64,000 nucleotides of DNA from Hyphomicrobiales bacterium (GCA_900470155.1 UBZT01000009.1:827524-891523); one strand, 5' to 3'; counted from the stretch's first letter, positions 27,260-37,175 are shown. Program-made: numbers and translations. The notes: generated by a model not told the origin, from the sequence alone.

Positions 27260-28615
27260 ATGACACGTCGTTATTTCGGCACGGATGGTATTCGCGGACA
27301 GTCGAACCGCTTCCCGATGACACCTGACCTTGCCATGCGCGTCGGCATTGCAGCCGGCACGATTTTCCGCCGCGGCGGCCATCGTCATCGCGTGGTGATC
27401 GGCAAGGATACGCGCCTTTCCGGTTATATGCTGGAAAACGCCATGGTCGCAGGCTTCACCGCCGCCGGCCTGGACGCCTTCGTTCTCGGCCCGATCCCGA
27501 CGCCCGCCGTCGCCATGCTGACCCGTTCGCTGCGTTGCGATCTCGGCGTGATGATCTCGGCCTCGCACAATCCTTTCGCCGACAATGGCATCAAGCTCTT
27601 CGGCCCGGACGGCTACAAGCTGTCCGACGAGATCGAGGCGCAGATCGAGGAACTGCTGGAGAAGGATCTCTACAGCCAGCTCGCCTCAGCCAGCGACATC
27701 GGCCGCGCCAAGCGCATTGATGGCGCCCATGACCGCTATATCGAATTTGCCAAGCGCACCTTGCCGCGTGACGTCACGCTGCAGGGACTTCGCGTCGCCA
27801 TCGACTGCGCCAACGGCGCCGCCTACAAGGTCGCCCCTTCTGCGCTCTGGGAACTGGGCGCCGAGGTCATCACCATCGGCAACGAACCGACCGGCACCAA
27901 CATCAACCTCAACTGCGGCTCGACCCATCCGGAAGCCCTGCAGAAGAAGGTCCATGAAGTACGCGCCGATATCGGCATCGCACTCGACGGCGATGCCGAC
28001 CGTGTCATCATCGTCGACGAAAACGGCACCGTCATCGATGGCGACCAGCTGATGGCCGTGATCGCCGAAAGCTGGGCCGAGGACCAGACGCTGACCGGCG
28101 GCGGCATCGTCGCAACCGTCATGTCCAATCTCGGCCTCGAGCGCTTCCTCGGCGACAAGGGCCTGACGCTCGCCCGCACGAAAGTCGGCGACCGCTATGT
28201 CGTCGAGCACATGCGCCAGCACGGCTTCAACGTCGGTGGCGAGCAATCGGGCCATCTCGTCATGTCGGACTTCGGCACCACCGGCGACGGCCTGGTTGCT
28301 GCCCTGCAGATCCTCTCCTGCGTCAAGCGCACCGGCAAGACCGTCAGCGAAATCTGCCATCGCTTCGAGCCGGTGCCGCAGCTGCTGCGCAATGTCCGCT
28401 TCTCCGGCGGCAAGCCGCTTGAGGACACGACCGTCAAGCAGGCGATCGCCGACGCCGAGAGCGAACTGGCCAAGTCCGGCCGTCTGGTCATCCGCCCCTC
28501 CGGCACCGAGCCGCTGATCCGCGTCATGGCCGAGGGCGACGATCGCGAACAGGTCGAGCGCATCGTCAACGGCTTGGTGGACGTCATCGCGGGTGTCAAA
28601 AGCGCGGCCGCCTGA
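27260..28615 (+). CDS. glmM: Phosphoglucosamine mutase
   Basis: A 451-aa alpha-D-phosphohexomutase making glucosamine-1-phosphate for UDP-GlcNAc, hence peptidoglycan and lipopolysaccharide. The phosphorylated active serine is S102 in ISASHNP; the Mg2+ loop DGDADR and the phosphate-binding [15 protein letters not shown] near the C-terminus are intact. It follows ftsH, as in many bacteria, but with a terminator and a 210-bp gap between them. Confidence 0.97.
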   Translation: MTRRYFGTDGIRGQSNRFPMTPDLAMRVGIAAGTIFRRGGHRHRVVIGKDTRLSGYMLENAMVAGFTAAGLDAFVLGPIPTPAVAMLTRSLRCDLGVMISASHNPFADNGIKLFGPDGYKLSDEIEAQIEELLEKDLYSQLASASDIGRAKRIDGAHDRYIEFAKRTLPRDVTLQGLRVAIDCANGAAYKVAPSALWELGAEVITIGNEPTGTNINLNCGSTHPEALQKKVHEVRADIGIALDGDADRVIIVDENGTVIDGDQLMAVIAESWAEDQTLTGGGIVATVMSNLGLERFLGDKGLTLARTKVGDRYVVEHMRQHGFNVGGEQSGHLVMSDFGTTGDGLVAALQILSCVKRTGKTVSEICHRFEPVPQLLRNVRFSGGKPLEDTTVKQAIADAESELAKSGRLVIRPSGTEPLIRVMAEGDDREQVERIVNGLVDVIAGVKSAAA

Positions 28616-28701
28616 CAGGAGAGCGGGCCAAAGCTGCGTTTAGTCACCCGTTTGCGTTCAACACAACTTGGCGTTATTCTCTTGCAAAGAGGTTGCAACG
28701 G

Positions 28702-29007
28702 ATGGCCCAAGATACTGTCGATCTGAGCTTTCTGGCCAGGCTTGGCCAGAAAACCAATGATGAGCTGAAGATGCTCAAAAAAGACGTCGGAGAAATCCGC
28801 TCGCTGTACCTGCAAAGCTATGACTATATGAAGCGGGTGGAACGTCGCAGCGGCGAACTGCGCGACGATCTTGAAATCACCATCAAAATGGAACTCGGCG
28901 GCGGCATCGCCCATCTGCAGACGGGGCTGGAAAGCGGCCTGCGCAGGATTGAAGACAAACTCGACGAACTCTCTCAGCGGCTCAGTACGCTGGAAGAAAA
29001 GTCCTGA
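28702..29007 (+). CDS. Small coiled-coil protein of unknown function
   Basis: A 101-aa soluble protein without signal peptide, rich in Leu, Glu, Lys and Arg with heptad-like spacing (MLKKDVGEIRSLYLQSYDYMKR and GLRRIEDKLDELSQRLSTLEEK), predicted almost entirely helical and probably oligomeric. AGAGG lies 9 nt before the ATG at 28702; a TTG nine bases earlier is in frame. It has its own terminator and sits 86 bp after glmM. I do not recognise a family. Confidence 0.7.
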   Translation: MAQDTVDLSFLARLGQKTNDELKMLKKDVGEIRSLYLQSYDYMKRVERRSGELRDDLEITIKMELGGGIAHLQTGLESGLRRIEDKLDELSQRLSTLEEKS

Positions 29008-29017
29008 GTGCTCGACC

Positions 29018-29054
29018 AAAAAAAGCCCGATTGCGATCCGCAACCGGGCTTTTT
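29018..29054. terminator. Bidirectional terminator
   Basis: Stems GCCCG/CGGGC and TTGCG/CGCAA, flanked by A7 on the left and T5 on the right, between convergent genes ending at 29007 and 29075. It can serve both strands. Confidence 0.88.
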
Positions 29055-29074
29055 CCTTTGATGGCGTCTAAAGA

Positions 29075-29821
29075 TCAGGCCGACAGCTTCGCCATGACTT
29101 CGTCCGACACTTCGAAGTTCGAATAGACGTTCTGCACGTCGTCATCGTCTTCCAGTGTGCCGATAAGCTTCATCAGCGACATTGCCTTTTCTTCGTCAAC
29201 CTCGATCGTGTTCTGCGCCTTCCAGATCGCCTTGACGGTTTCGGCTTCGCCGAGAACCGCTTCCAGTGCCTTGGAGACTTCGTTCATGTCTTCGAAGGCG
29301 CAGTAGATGGTGTGGCCATCTTCATCGGACACGACGTCTTCCGCGCCGGCCTCGATCGCCGCTTCCATGACCTTGTCGGCATCGCCGGCAGAAGCCTTAT
29401 AGGTGATTTCGCCGACGTGATCGAAGGAGAAGGAGACCGAGCCGGTTTCGCCGAGCGCGCCACCCGCCTTGGTAAAGGTCGAACGCACGCTGGAGGCGGT
29501 ACGGTTGCGGTTGTCGGTCAGTGCTTCGACGATGATCGCCGTGCCGCCCGGGCCATACCCTTCGTACCGGATCGCATCATAGGTCTCGGCATCGGCGCCC
29601 GATGCCTTCTTGATGGCGCGGTCGATATTGTCTTTCGGCATCGACTGCGCCTTGGCGTTCTGGACGGCCAGGCGAAGCGCAGCGTTCATCGTCGGGTCGG
29701 GAAGGCCAACCTTGGCCGCAACGGTGATTTCGCGCGCGAGCTTGGAGAACATCTTCGAACGAATGCCGTCCTGCTTGCCCTTGCGGTGCATGATGTTTTT
29801 AAACTGTGAATGGCCAGCCAT
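29075..29821 (-). CDS. YebC/PmpR-family regulatory protein (TACO1-like)
   Basis: A 248-aa protein starting [19 protein letters not shown], the invariant YebC N-terminus. The family was long annotated as transcriptional regulators; bacterial and mitochondrial (TACO1) members are now linked to relief of ribosome stalling at proline-rich stretches. Start chosen at 29821, which gives the standard length; an in-frame extension to 29887 is unlikely. Divergent from the flavin-binding gene. Confidence 0.94.
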   Translation of the reverse strand: MAGHSQFKNIMHRKGKQDGIRSKMFSKLAREITVAAKVGLPDPTMNAALRLAVQNAKAQSMPKDNIDRAIKKASGADAETYDAIRYEGYGPGGTAIIVEALTDNRNRTASSVRSTFTKAGGALGETGSVSFSFDHVGEITYKASAGDADKVMEAAIEAGAEDVVSDEDGHTIYCAFEDMNEVSKALEAVLGEAETVKAIWKAQNTIEVDEEKAMSLMKLIGTLEDDDDVQNVYSNFEVSDEVMAKLSA

Positions 29822-29978
29822 GGCACCCCTGATCAGGTCTAATGTTGGGAATGGCCGCCTTATAAGGGCGAACCCCGTCTGGTTCAAGAAAAATGAAGTC
29901 TAAGGCCGGCTCTTCTCGGGGAACAACACCGTCATCCATTCGTTGCCTTCCTCGAACCGTCCAACGAGGAGATATTAC

Positions 29979-30482
29979 ATGGCCAGCTTCACAGAAGCCC
30001 GCGAAACCCCGGTCGAACAGCTCTGGGATGAGATCAACGATATTCACGCTGGCATGCTGGGCCTAGTCGGTTCCGAAATGCATATGCAGCCGATGGCTCC
30101 GTTCGTCGATCGCCAGACCCATACCATCTGGTTCTACACCAAGACTGATTCCGAACTGGTCAAGGCGCTGCGTCCCGGCAGCCGCGGCCATTTCTGCGTT
30201 GTCGGCAAGAACCACGACTATCATGCCTGCCTTTCCGGTCGTCTCACTCAGGTGCACGACCCGGAAAAGATCAGTGAATACTGGAACGCGGTCGTCGAAG
30301 CCTGGTACGAGGGCGGAAAATCCGACCCGACGCTCACCATGCTGTCGTTCTCCTTGGACGATGGCGAGATCTGGGCCTCGACCGGCAGCACACTCAAGTT
30401 CGGATGGGAGATAGCCAAGGCCAATCTCAACCCGGAAAAGACCCCGGATGTCGGCGTCCACCGGCAGATCCGCTTCGCCTGA
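29979..30482 (+). CDS. Pyridoxamine 5'-phosphate oxidase-like flavin-binding protein
   Basis: A 167-aa split-barrel FMN-binding protein of the general stress protein 26 type. Recognisable are IHAGMLGLVGSEMHMQPMAPFVD, TIWFYTKTDSELVKAL and the C-terminal KFGWEIAKANL. Members bind FMN or related cofactors; the substrate is unknown. GAGGAG with 7-nt spacing fixes the start at 29979. It converges on the MBL-fold gene with only 2 bp between the stop codons. Confidence 0.85.
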   Translation: MASFTEARETPVEQLWDEINDIHAGMLGLVGSEMHMQPMAPFVDRQTHTIWFYTKTDSELVKALRPGSRGHFCVVGKNHDYHACLSGRLTQVHDPEKISEYWNAVVEAWYEGGKSDPTLTMLSFSLDDGEIWASTGSTLKFGWEIAKANLNPEKTPDVGVHRQIRFA

Positions 30483-30484
30483 TC

Positions 30485-31336
30485 TCAAACGCCCTGCAGG
30501 ACCAGGATCAGCGGCTTCTTCGGCAGTGTCCGCATCGACACCGTCACGCCGCGGTTCTGGGAAATTTCGCTGTCGAAACTTGCGTCGAACATCGACAGGA
30601 AGGTTTCAATCGGCGGCCCGCGCCGATGCATCGGCAGGATCAGCGCCGACCGCAGCCTTTTGATCGTCCGGCTCATGCTGTCGGCACCCATGGTCAATCC
30701 GCCATCGACGGGCACCATGACGATATCGAGCCGGCCGATCTCTGCATAATGTGCATCGGTCAGTTCGTGATGCAGATGGCCTAGGTGGCCGATGCAGAGT
30801 CCCGCCACTTCGAAGATGAAGATGGAATTGCCGTTTGGCTCGAACGCGCCACCCCAGCTACGAATGTCGGTTGGAACATTGCGAATATAGGCATCACCGA
30901 CAACCAGCTTGTGGTCGGCTTTCTCGCCAGGGGCCGCATCGTTCCATCCATGCAATACGGTGGCGATGCCGGGATCGGGCGACCGGGTGTAGTGGCTCGA
31001 ATGCGCCTTGTTCATCGTCACGACATCCGGCAGACGCGCGCTGCGCAGCCAGCCGTTAAAGTCGGTCGCGATGGAGATGCCGCCCGGCGTATCGACCTGA
31101 AACGTTGAATGTCCGAGATAGGTGATCGTTACATCTTCCTGAAACTGTGCGCGCTGCAGCCCCGACACCGCCTGCCCCCTCTGGGCGGCCGGTGGCTCGT
31201 AGCTGGCGAATGTCACATCCGGAAGATTTTCGGCAATCAGCTGGCATTGGCTGACCTGCGGCCGCGCATCCTGGGCGAAGCCGCCCGCCGCCATCATCGT
31301 GAAAGCCAAAGCCGATAAGACCAGTCTCAGCATCAT
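30485..31336 (-). CDS. Secreted MBL-fold metallo-hydrolase (UlaG-like)
   Basis: A 283-aa protein with a signal peptide (about residues 1-21, ending GGFA) and a metallo-beta-lactamase fold of the UlaG/beta-lactamase_2 branch (ITYLGHSTFQVDTPGGISIATDF). The classical HxHxDH site is replaced by H112-SS-H115 (NKAHSSHYT); other likely ligands are in GHLGHLHH (184-190) and D213-type positions in VPVDGG. The changed motif means metal content and activity are uncertain. Periplasmic location is predicted. Confidence 0.82.
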   Translation of the reverse strand: MMLRLVLSALAFTMMAAGGFAQDARPQVSQCQLIAENLPDVTFASYEPPAAQRGQAVSGLQRAQFQEDVTITYLGHSTFQVDTPGGISIATDFNGWLRSARLPDVVTMNKAHSSHYTRSPDPGIATVLHGWNDAAPGEKADHKLVVGDAYIRNVPTDIRSWGGAFEPNGNSIFIFEVAGLCIGHLGHLHHELTDAHYAEIGRLDIVMVPVDGGLTMGADSMSRTIKRLRSALILPMHRRGPPIETFLSMFDASFDSEISQNRGVTVSMRTLPKKPLILVLQGV

Positions 31337-31448
31337 GCCGCTCCCGCGCCGTCTTCACCGCAAGCGAGAATGGTTCAGGCGCGCTGGGAGGTAAAGCACC
31401 ACGCGCCCGCACGGGCGTCACAATGGCGTTATCGGCATTGGAAGACTG

Positions 31449-32273
31449 TCAGGCCCAGAAATGCGGAATGGTCTCGGCAAGGCGTGGCCCGAGCCGGAGC
31501 GGCGCAATCTTTTCGGCAAGACCCGTCGCATCCGAAATCTCGACCCCGACACCGCAGATGGTTGCCGGTCCACTGGCCGCCTCGAAACGACCTTTCGGCA
31601 TTTTCGAGATGAAGCGGTTGAGTGGCTCTTCCTTCTCCATGCCGAGCGACGAGTCGTAATCGCCGCACATGCCGGCATCCGACATATAAGCCGTGCCGCC
31701 GTTCAGGATCTGGTGGTCGGCAGTCGGCACATGCGTATGGGTTCCGACGACGAAGCTGGCCCGTCCGTCGACGAAATGGCCGAAGCACTGCTTCTCGCTG
31801 GTCGCCTCCGCATGGAAGTCGAAAACCACGACGTCGGCCTGTTCCTTCAACGGGCATGCCGCAAGGATCGTTTCCGCCGACTTGAAAGGATCGTCGAGTT
31901 CCGGATGCATGAACACCCGGCCCATGATATTGGCCACAAGCACCCGTGCACCGTTGCGGGCATAAAACAGCCCGGAGCCCTTGCCCGGCGTGCCGGCCGG
32001 ATAATTGGCTGGGCGCAGGAACTGGTCGTGCCGTGTGCAGAAGCTCACGGCTTCCTTCTGGTCCCAGACATGGTTGCCCGTGGTGACCACATCGGCCCCG
32101 GCATTGATCGTCTCGAGATAGATATCTTCGGTAATGCCGAAACCACCCGCGGCATTCTCGCCGTTGACAATGACAAAATCGAGTTTCAGGTCGGAGATCA
32201 GACCGGGCAGACGCTCCCAAACTGCGGTGCGTCCCGTCTTGCCAACCATGTCACCCAGAAAAAGCAGTCGCAT
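31449..32273 (-). CDS. YmdB-family metallophosphoesterase
   Basis: A 274-aa protein of the TIGR00282/YmdB family. Motifs: MRLLFLGDMVGKTGR (metal-binding Asp), VNGENAAGG, TTGNHVWDQKE and the C-terminal VGTHTHVPTADHQIL. Bacillus YmdB hydrolyses 2',3'-cyclic nucleotides and influences biofilm formation; the role in alphaproteobacteria is not defined. It lies 9 bp downstream of the 5-formyl-THF cyclo-ligase gene on the same strand, a linkage common in this group. Confidence 0.9.
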   Translation of the reverse strand: MRLLFLGDMVGKTGRTAVWERLPGLISDLKLDFVIVNGENAAGGFGITEDIYLETINAGADVVTTGNHVWDQKEAVSFCTRHDQFLRPANYPAGTPGKGSGLFYARNGARVLVANIMGRVFMHPELDDPFKSAETILAACPLKEQADVVVFDFHAEATSEKQCFGHFVDGRASFVVGTHTHVPTADHQILNGGTAYMSDAGMCGDYDSSLGMEKEEPLNRFISKMPKGRFEAASGPATICGVGVEISDATGLAEKIAPLRLGPRLAETIPHFWA

Positions 32274-32282
32274 CGTGTCGTC

Positions 32283-32864
32283 CTATGGCGCCGAAAAGGT
32301 TCTGAGGCCGCTTTCGGTCAAAATGGCTTCCAGCCGGACGTCATGCGCTTCAGCCGGCACTTCTGCCACCTCCTGACAGTCGAATGCAATGCCGATCAGC
32401 CGTGGATCGAGGCCTTTTTGATGTAATCGTGCAATCGCGCGGTCGTAATGCCCGGCGCCGTAGCCGATCCGATGGCCTTGACGGTCGAATGCCGACAGCG
32501 GCACGAGCAGAATTTCCGGGTCGAGCACGGTAGCATCGGGCCCGGGACCGCGTGTGCCGAAACCGGTATCCACCAGTTCGGCACCGGCAATCAGCTCGCG
32601 AAAGGCAATCGTCTGGCGATCCAGCACGACGGGAACACAGAGCCGCGCACCCCGCTCTTTCAGCCGCGCCATCAGCGGCCGGATGTCGACTTCGGAGCGG
32701 ATCGGGAAAAATCCGGAAACGATCGTGCCGGGTTCGAATTCTATGCGGTCGGCAGCGTGGTCGACCATTGTCAGACTATGTTCAAGACGGAGTTCGGCTG
32801 GGATGAGGTCCCGCGCGCCCAGTCGTTCGGCCCGCAGCTTTGCTTTCAAATCACGCTTGTTCAT
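32283..32864 (-). CDS. 5-formyltetrahydrofolate cyclo-ligase
   Basis: A 193-aa ATP-dependent enzyme recycling 5-formyl-THF to 5,10-methenyl-THF. Signatures: KRDLKAKLRAERL at the N-terminus, FFPIRSEVDIRPLM, and the glycine-rich substrate loop HRIGYGAGHYDRAIARL. In many proteobacteria this gene lies next to 6S RNA and zapA; here about 4.3 kb containing three genes separates them. Confidence 0.92.
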   Translation of the reverse strand: MNKRDLKAKLRAERLGARDLIPAELRLEHSLTMVDHAADRIEFEPGTIVSGFFPIRSEVDIRPLMARLKERGARLCVPVVLDRQTIAFRELIAGAELVDTGFGTRGPGPDATVLDPEILLVPLSAFDRQGHRIGYGAGHYDRAIARLHQKGLDPRLIGIAFDCQEVAEVPAEAHDVRLEAILTESGLRTFSAP

Positions 32865-33017
32865 TCCGCCCCCTGCCCATCTGCCTCACTAAATTTGGGG
32901 TATCGAATGTGCTAAATTATAATTGATCAATATCGCACAAAATTCCCCAAACAAACCAACGCTTAACCCGTAGCGCATAGAATGCCGCCCGGGAGTTACC
33001 TAAGGGGCAAAGTTCTT
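32865..33017. promoter_or_regulatory. AT-rich divergent promoter region
   Basis: This gap separates divergent genes and includes an AT-rich block with the perfect palindrome ATTGATCAAT (32922-32931), flanked by GTGC (32909) and GCAC (32935). TTGATCAATATC is only a partial FNR-box match. AAGGGG at about 33002-33007 is the ribosome-binding site of the chemoreceptor gene. Confidence 0.4.
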
Positions 33018-35066
33018 ATGACCATCTTCTCGCGCTTCGGCATTACAAAAACAATCACCTTGACGACAGTAATGATCCTGGTCGCGGCACTTGGCGCCGT
33101 CTCATGGGTCATCTCCAACGGGATCGCGGGACGCATCCAGCAGCAGGCTATTTCCAGCCAGGATACCAGCCTGCGGACGGCGGCAACGATCGTCGAACGC
33201 GATCTGCCCGGCACCAAAGTCACCTGGGGCAAGGACGGCAATGTCGAGCGCATCGTCATCGAGAGCATTCCCAAGGAATTCGCCGACCACGGCATGATCG
33301 ACTCGATCGGCCGCATGACCGGCCAGACCGCGACGATCTTTGCCTGGGATGCCGAAAGCAAGGACTTTTGGCGCCGCACGACCAATATCATCAAGCCGGA
33401 CGGTACGCGCGCTGTCGGCACAGCGCTCGGCCAGACCGGCGCTGTCTATCCCTTCCTGACCAAGGGCGAAGTGTATCGCGGCGAAGCCGTTATTCTCGAA
33501 GTCCCCTACTACACGATCTACCAGCCTCTCTTCTCCCCGGCTGGCGATGTAGTCGGCATTCTCTATGCAGGCGTTCGTTCCGCTGACATCAACAGCATGG
33601 CGAGCGACATGGCGTATGCCATCGGCACGACAGCACTGATCGTCCTGATCGTTGCCGCCGCCCTCATCGCCCTTTTTGTCCGCCAGATCGTCGGCGCCTT
33701 GCCGCGCCTGACCGCTGTTGCCAATAAGCTGGCCAGCGGTCATCTCGACACGGACGTACCCCACAAGGAACTCAACAACGAGATTGGCGCGCTCGCCAAC
33801 TCATTGGACGTGTTCCGCGAAAGCGCGATCCAGAAGATCGAGATCGAGCGTCAGGCCGCAGAGGCAGCCGCCGCCGGCGAACGTGAGCGCATCGAACGGG
33901 AAGTGGCCAAGGCCGAAGACACACGCGCCGTCCAGCAGGCCGTCGATGTTCTGGCCGGCTGTCTGAACAAGCTCAGCGACGGCGACCTGACGGTGCGCAT
34001 CAACCAGGCGTTCCCGGGCGATCTCGACAAGGTTCGCCTCGACTTCAACGCTTCGATCGAGAAGCTGTCCTCGACACTCGGCCAGTTGCGTGACGAAACA
34101 TCCGGGATCGAGGCAAGCTCGGCAGAGATGCGCTCGGCGACGGACGACCTGTCGAAGCGTACCGAGCAGCAGGCAGCCTCCCTGGAAGAGACTTCGGCAG
34201 CGCTCGAGGAAATCACCACCACCGTGCGCGGTTCCTCGGCCAAGGCAGACGAAGCCGCCGACATTGCCCGCCGTGCGCAGGCGAGCACGGAAACCTCCAG
34301 CAAGGTCGTTTCCGATGCCATCGATGCCATGGGCCATATCGAACAGGCGTCGAGCGAAATTTCGAAGATCATCAACGTCATCGACGAGATCGCCTTCCAG
34401 ACCAACCTGCTCGCACTGAATGCCGGTGTTGAAGCCGCACGTGCCGGTGAAGCCGGCAAGGGCTTTGCCGTCGTTGCCCAGGAAGTCCGTGAATTGGCCC
34501 AGCGGTCTGCCAATGCGGCCAAGGACATCAAGGCGCTGATCACCAAATCGGGTGTCGCGGTTGCTGGCGGCGTGTCGCTGGTGCGCGAGACCGGCAAGGC
34601 GCTGGGCGAGATCTCCCAGCAGGTCACCCATATCAACAGCCATATCGGGGCAATCGCTCTGGCCGCCCGCGAGCAGTCCACGGCACTCGGCGAGATCAAC
34701 AGCTCGGTCAACCAGATGGACCAGTTCACCCAGAAGAATGCGGCCATGGTCGAAGAGACGACGGCCGTCACGCATCGTCTCGCCGACAGTGCCCAGAACC
34801 TTGCAGGCCTCATCGGCCAGTTCCGCATGGCCGAAGGCGGCCGGTTTGCTGCCGCACCGCGCCCGGTTGCTCCGGTCTACAACACATCGCCGATCCGACC
34901 TGCCGCGCCGATTGCCCGGGTGACGACGCCGCGTCCGGTCGAAACATCAGCCCGCCCGGTCGCCTCGCCGGCCCGCAAGATGGTCGGCAATCTTGCCAAG
35001 GCGTTCGGTGGCGGATCGAGCACGCCGACCTCCAGCAGCAACAGTGACAACTGGGAAGAGTTCTGA
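33018..35066 (+). CDS. Methyl-accepting chemotaxis protein with single-Cache-type sensor
   Basis: A 682-aa chemoreceptor: TM about 11-33, periplasmic sensor (about 34-190) resembling the Cache_3/Cache_2 fusion class (MTGQTATIFAWD, FWRRTTNI, GEAVILEVPYYTIYQPLFSP, GDVVGILYAG), TM about 195-217, HAMP, then the signalling domain with tip DEIAFQTNLLALNAGVEAAR. The C-terminus has a flexible Pro/Ala-rich tail ending DNWEEF, close to the NWE(T/S)F pentapeptide that tethers CheR/CheB. Start 33018 follows AAGGGG; an upstream ATG at 32982 is less likely. Confidence 0.95.
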   Translation: MTIFSRFGITKTITLTTVMILVAALGAVSWVISNGIAGRIQQQAISSQDTSLRTAATIVERDLPGTKVTWGKDGNVERIVIESIPKEFADHGMIDSIGRMTGQTATIFAWDAESKDFWRRTTNIIKPDGTRAVGTALGQTGAVYPFLTKGEVYRGEAVILEVPYYTIYQPLFSPAGDVVGILYAGVRSADINSMASDMAYAIGTTALIVLIVAAALIALFVRQIVGALPRLTAVANKLASGHLDTDVPHKELNNEIGALANSLDVFRESAIQKIEIERQAAEAAAAGERERIEREVAKAEDTRAVQQAVDVLAGCLNKLSDGDLTVRINQAFPGDLDKVRLDFNASIEKLSSTLGQLRDETSGIEASSAEMRSATDDLSKRTEQQAASLEETSAALEEITTTVRGSSAKADEAADIARRAQASTETSSKVVSDAIDAMGHIEQASSEISKIINVIDEIAFQTNLLALNAGVEAARAGEAGKGFAVVAQEVRELAQRSANAAKDIKALITKSGVAVAGGVSLVRETGKALGEISQQVTHINSHIGAIALAAREQSTALGEINSSVNQMDQFTQKNAAMVEETTAVTHRLADSAQNLAGLIGQFRMAEGGRFAAAPRPVAPVYNTSPIRPAAPIARVTTPRPVETSARPVASPARKMVGNLAKAFGGGSSTPTSSSNSDNWEEF

Positions 35067-35101
35067 GCCTGGCCAAAGGCCGTGCAAAACATCTGACATT
35101 C

Positions 35102-35140
35102 GATGCCAGCGCAACCTTCGTTGCGCTGGCATCATCATTT
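35102..35140 (+). terminator. Terminator after the chemoreceptor gene
   Basis: Perfect 14-bp arms GATGCCAGCGCAAC and GTTGCGCTGGCATC with a CTTC tetraloop, then ATCATTTTG, 36 nt after the stop. Confidence 0.8.
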
Positions 35141-35232
35141 TGACTCAACCTCACCCCGCGCAATTTCAGGTGCAGCCGCGCACAATTGCGCTACCATGAA
35201 CACCCGACCGGCAAAGCCGCTAAGAGGTGCAC

Positions 35233-36477
35233 ATGTTTCTGCTGTCGCATATGCTGAAATCATTCATACGCAAGGGCCAACTCACCGTCATTGATGCAGA
35301 AGGAAAACGCCACGTCTTCGGCGGCGGCGAACCCGGTCCTGAGGTCACCATGCGGCTGACCGACCCGGCGCTCTACCGTAGCCTCGTCTTCAAGGCCGAG
35401 CTGGTTGCCGGCGAAGCCTATATGGACGGCACCATGCGCTTCGAGGATGGATCGACGTTGCGCGATTTCCTCACGCTGTTTTCGATAAACCGTCTGTCAC
35501 TCGGCAAATATCCGATCCAGAAAGTCATCCGCGCCGTGCGCATGCGCTTCCGCAAGCGCCTGCAATCCAACCGCAAGGGCGAGGCACAGCAGAATGTCGC
35601 GCATCACTACGATCTCGGCAACGACTTCTACAAACTCTTCCTCGACGACAACATGCTCTATTCCTGCGCCTATTTCCGCCATCCGGACGAGACGCTGGAA
35701 CAGGCCCAGCGCAACAAGCTGCGGCTGCTGGCTGCAAAGCTCAACCTCAAGCCTGGCATGAAGATCCTCGACATCGGCTGCGGCTGGGGCGACCTGGCGC
35801 TCTATCTGGCACGGCTTGAAGAGGTCGAAGTGGTCGGTGTGACCCTGTCGAAGGAGCAGCATGCTCTGGCCACGAAACGCGCTGCCGACGCAGGGTTGTC
35901 GGGCCGCGTCCGTTTCGAGCTGAAGGATTACCGCGACGTCACGGAAAAATTCGACCGCATCGTCTCGGTCGGCATGTTCGAGCATGTCGGCGTCCAGCAC
36001 TATGACGAGTTTTTCAAGAAGCTGAATGCGCTGATGCCCGATGACGGCGTCGCCGTCATCCATTCGATCGGCCATATGAGCCCGCCCGGCACCACCAGCC
36101 CCTGGCTGCGCAAGTACATCTTTCCAGGCGGCTATTCGCCGGCGCTGTCGGAAGTCCTGGAGGTCGTGGAGCAGAATAGCCTTTGGGTCACCGATATCGA
36201 GGTGTTGCGGGTCCATTACGCGACGACGCTTGCCCACTGGGTCCAGCGCTTCGAGGCCAACCGCGCCGAAGTGGTGGCGATGTATGACGAGCGCTTTGCC
36301 CGCATGTGGGAATTCTATCTGATCAGCTGCGAGATGATGTTCCGCGCCGGCAGCCAGATGGTCTTCCATCTACAGCTCTCACGCAAGCGCGACGCGGCCC
36401 CGATCGTGCGCGACTACGTCACCGACCAGCAGCGCGCCTATATCGAGCGGGAAAAGGAACTGACACTCGACATCTGA
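35233..36477 (+). CDS. Cyclopropane-fatty-acyl-phospholipid synthase family methyltransferase
   Basis: A 414-aa SAM-dependent methyltransferase of the CFA/mycolic acid synthase family. SAM motif I is ILDIGCGWGDLALYLA; other family features are NVAHHYDLGNDFYKLFLDDNMLYSCAYF, FDRIVSVGMFEHVG and the N-terminal lipid-binding region. It would methylenate double bonds of membrane phospholipid acyl chains, or perform a related methylation. AGAGGTG precedes the ATG at 35233; GTG at 35227 is in frame. Confidence 0.9.
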   Translation: MFLLSHMLKSFIRKGQLTVIDAEGKRHVFGGGEPGPEVTMRLTDPALYRSLVFKAELVAGEAYMDGTMRFEDGSTLRDFLTLFSINRLSLGKYPIQKVIRAVRMRFRKRLQSNRKGEAQQNVAHHYDLGNDFYKLFLDDNMLYSCAYFRHPDETLEQAQRNKLRLLAAKLNLKPGMKILDIGCGWGDLALYLARLEEVEVVGVTLSKEQHALATKRAADAGLSGRVRFELKDYRDVTEKFDRIVSVGMFEHVGVQHYDEFFKKLNALMPDDGVAVIHSIGHMSPPGTTSPWLRKYIFPGGYSPALSEVLEVVEQNSLWVTDIEVLRVHYATTLAHWVQRFEANRAEVVAMYDERFARMWEFYLISCEMMFRAGSQMVFHLQLSRKRDAAPIVRDYVTDQQRAYIEREKELTLDI

Positions 36478-36505
36478 TGCCTGCGGCAAGCCGACAGCGA
36501 CGGCG

Positions 36506-37147
36506 CTAGTCGAGGCCGCCGTAACTCTTCACCAGAGCCGCCATGTCGGCCGCGGATGGTGTGGCCTCGGCAGCAAGCCCCTGAGCCACGCCGTATCGGT
36601 CGGCTTCTGGCCTGTTCTGGCTCACCTTCCATTTGCCGTCGATCGCGGTGATCTCGATTTCCAGCCCGACAATACCCTTGACCTGCGCCTTGAGAAAATC
36701 TTCCGGAGCATCCTCGACGGTCCACGGTGCCGCTCGGCCGCCTTCGTGTTTTTCGGTCAATGCGCGGATCTGGCGGTGCAGCCATGCCTCATCGTCAAGC
36801 ACGGTGACATGTCCACGCACCTGGACAATGGCATAGTTCCAGGTCGGCACCACCTTGCCGGTCTGTCGCTTGGTCTCGTACCAGGACGGCGTCACATAGC
36901 TCTGCGCGCCCTGAAACACGACAAGTGCCTCTGCGCCCTCAGCCAGAGTTCGCCATTGCGGATTGCCCCGGGAAAGATGCGCCTGAAGCACGCCCTTTTC
37001 ACCCCGCGTCGCATCGATCTGAAAGGGAATGGGATTGGCGAGGATACCATCGGCACCCGCTGAAATCAGCAGTCCGAGCGGCTGTGCGCGGATCAGATCC
37101 TGCATCACATCGAGACGATCCTCACGGAAATGCGGTGGCTGATACAT
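36506..37147 (-). CDS. FMN-binding negative transcriptional regulator (PaiB family)
   Basis: A 213-aa split-barrel flavin-binding protein. The N-terminus MYQPPHFREDRLDVMQDLI and GILANPIPFQID, plus QSYVTPSWYETK and VVPTWNYAIVQVRG, are characteristic of PaiB-type proteins. Bacillus PaiB was described as a repressor of protease synthesis; a direct DNA-binding role is not evident in the sequence. It lies 28 bp downstream of the 6S RNA 3' end and is convergent with the methyltransferase gene. Confidence 0.88.
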   Translation of the reverse strand: MYQPPHFREDRLDVMQDLIRAQPLGLLISAGADGILANPIPFQIDATRGEKGVLQAHLSRGNPQWRTLAEGAEALVVFQGAQSYVTPSWYETKRQTGKVVPTWNYAIVQVRGHVTVLDDEAWLHRQIRALTEKHEGGRAAPWTVEDAPEDFLKAQVKGIVGLEIEITAIDGKWKVSQNRPEADRYGVAQGLAAEATPSAADMAALVKSYGGLD

Positions 37148-37175
37148 GGCTGAGATTTCCGGGGAAAAGATAAAG

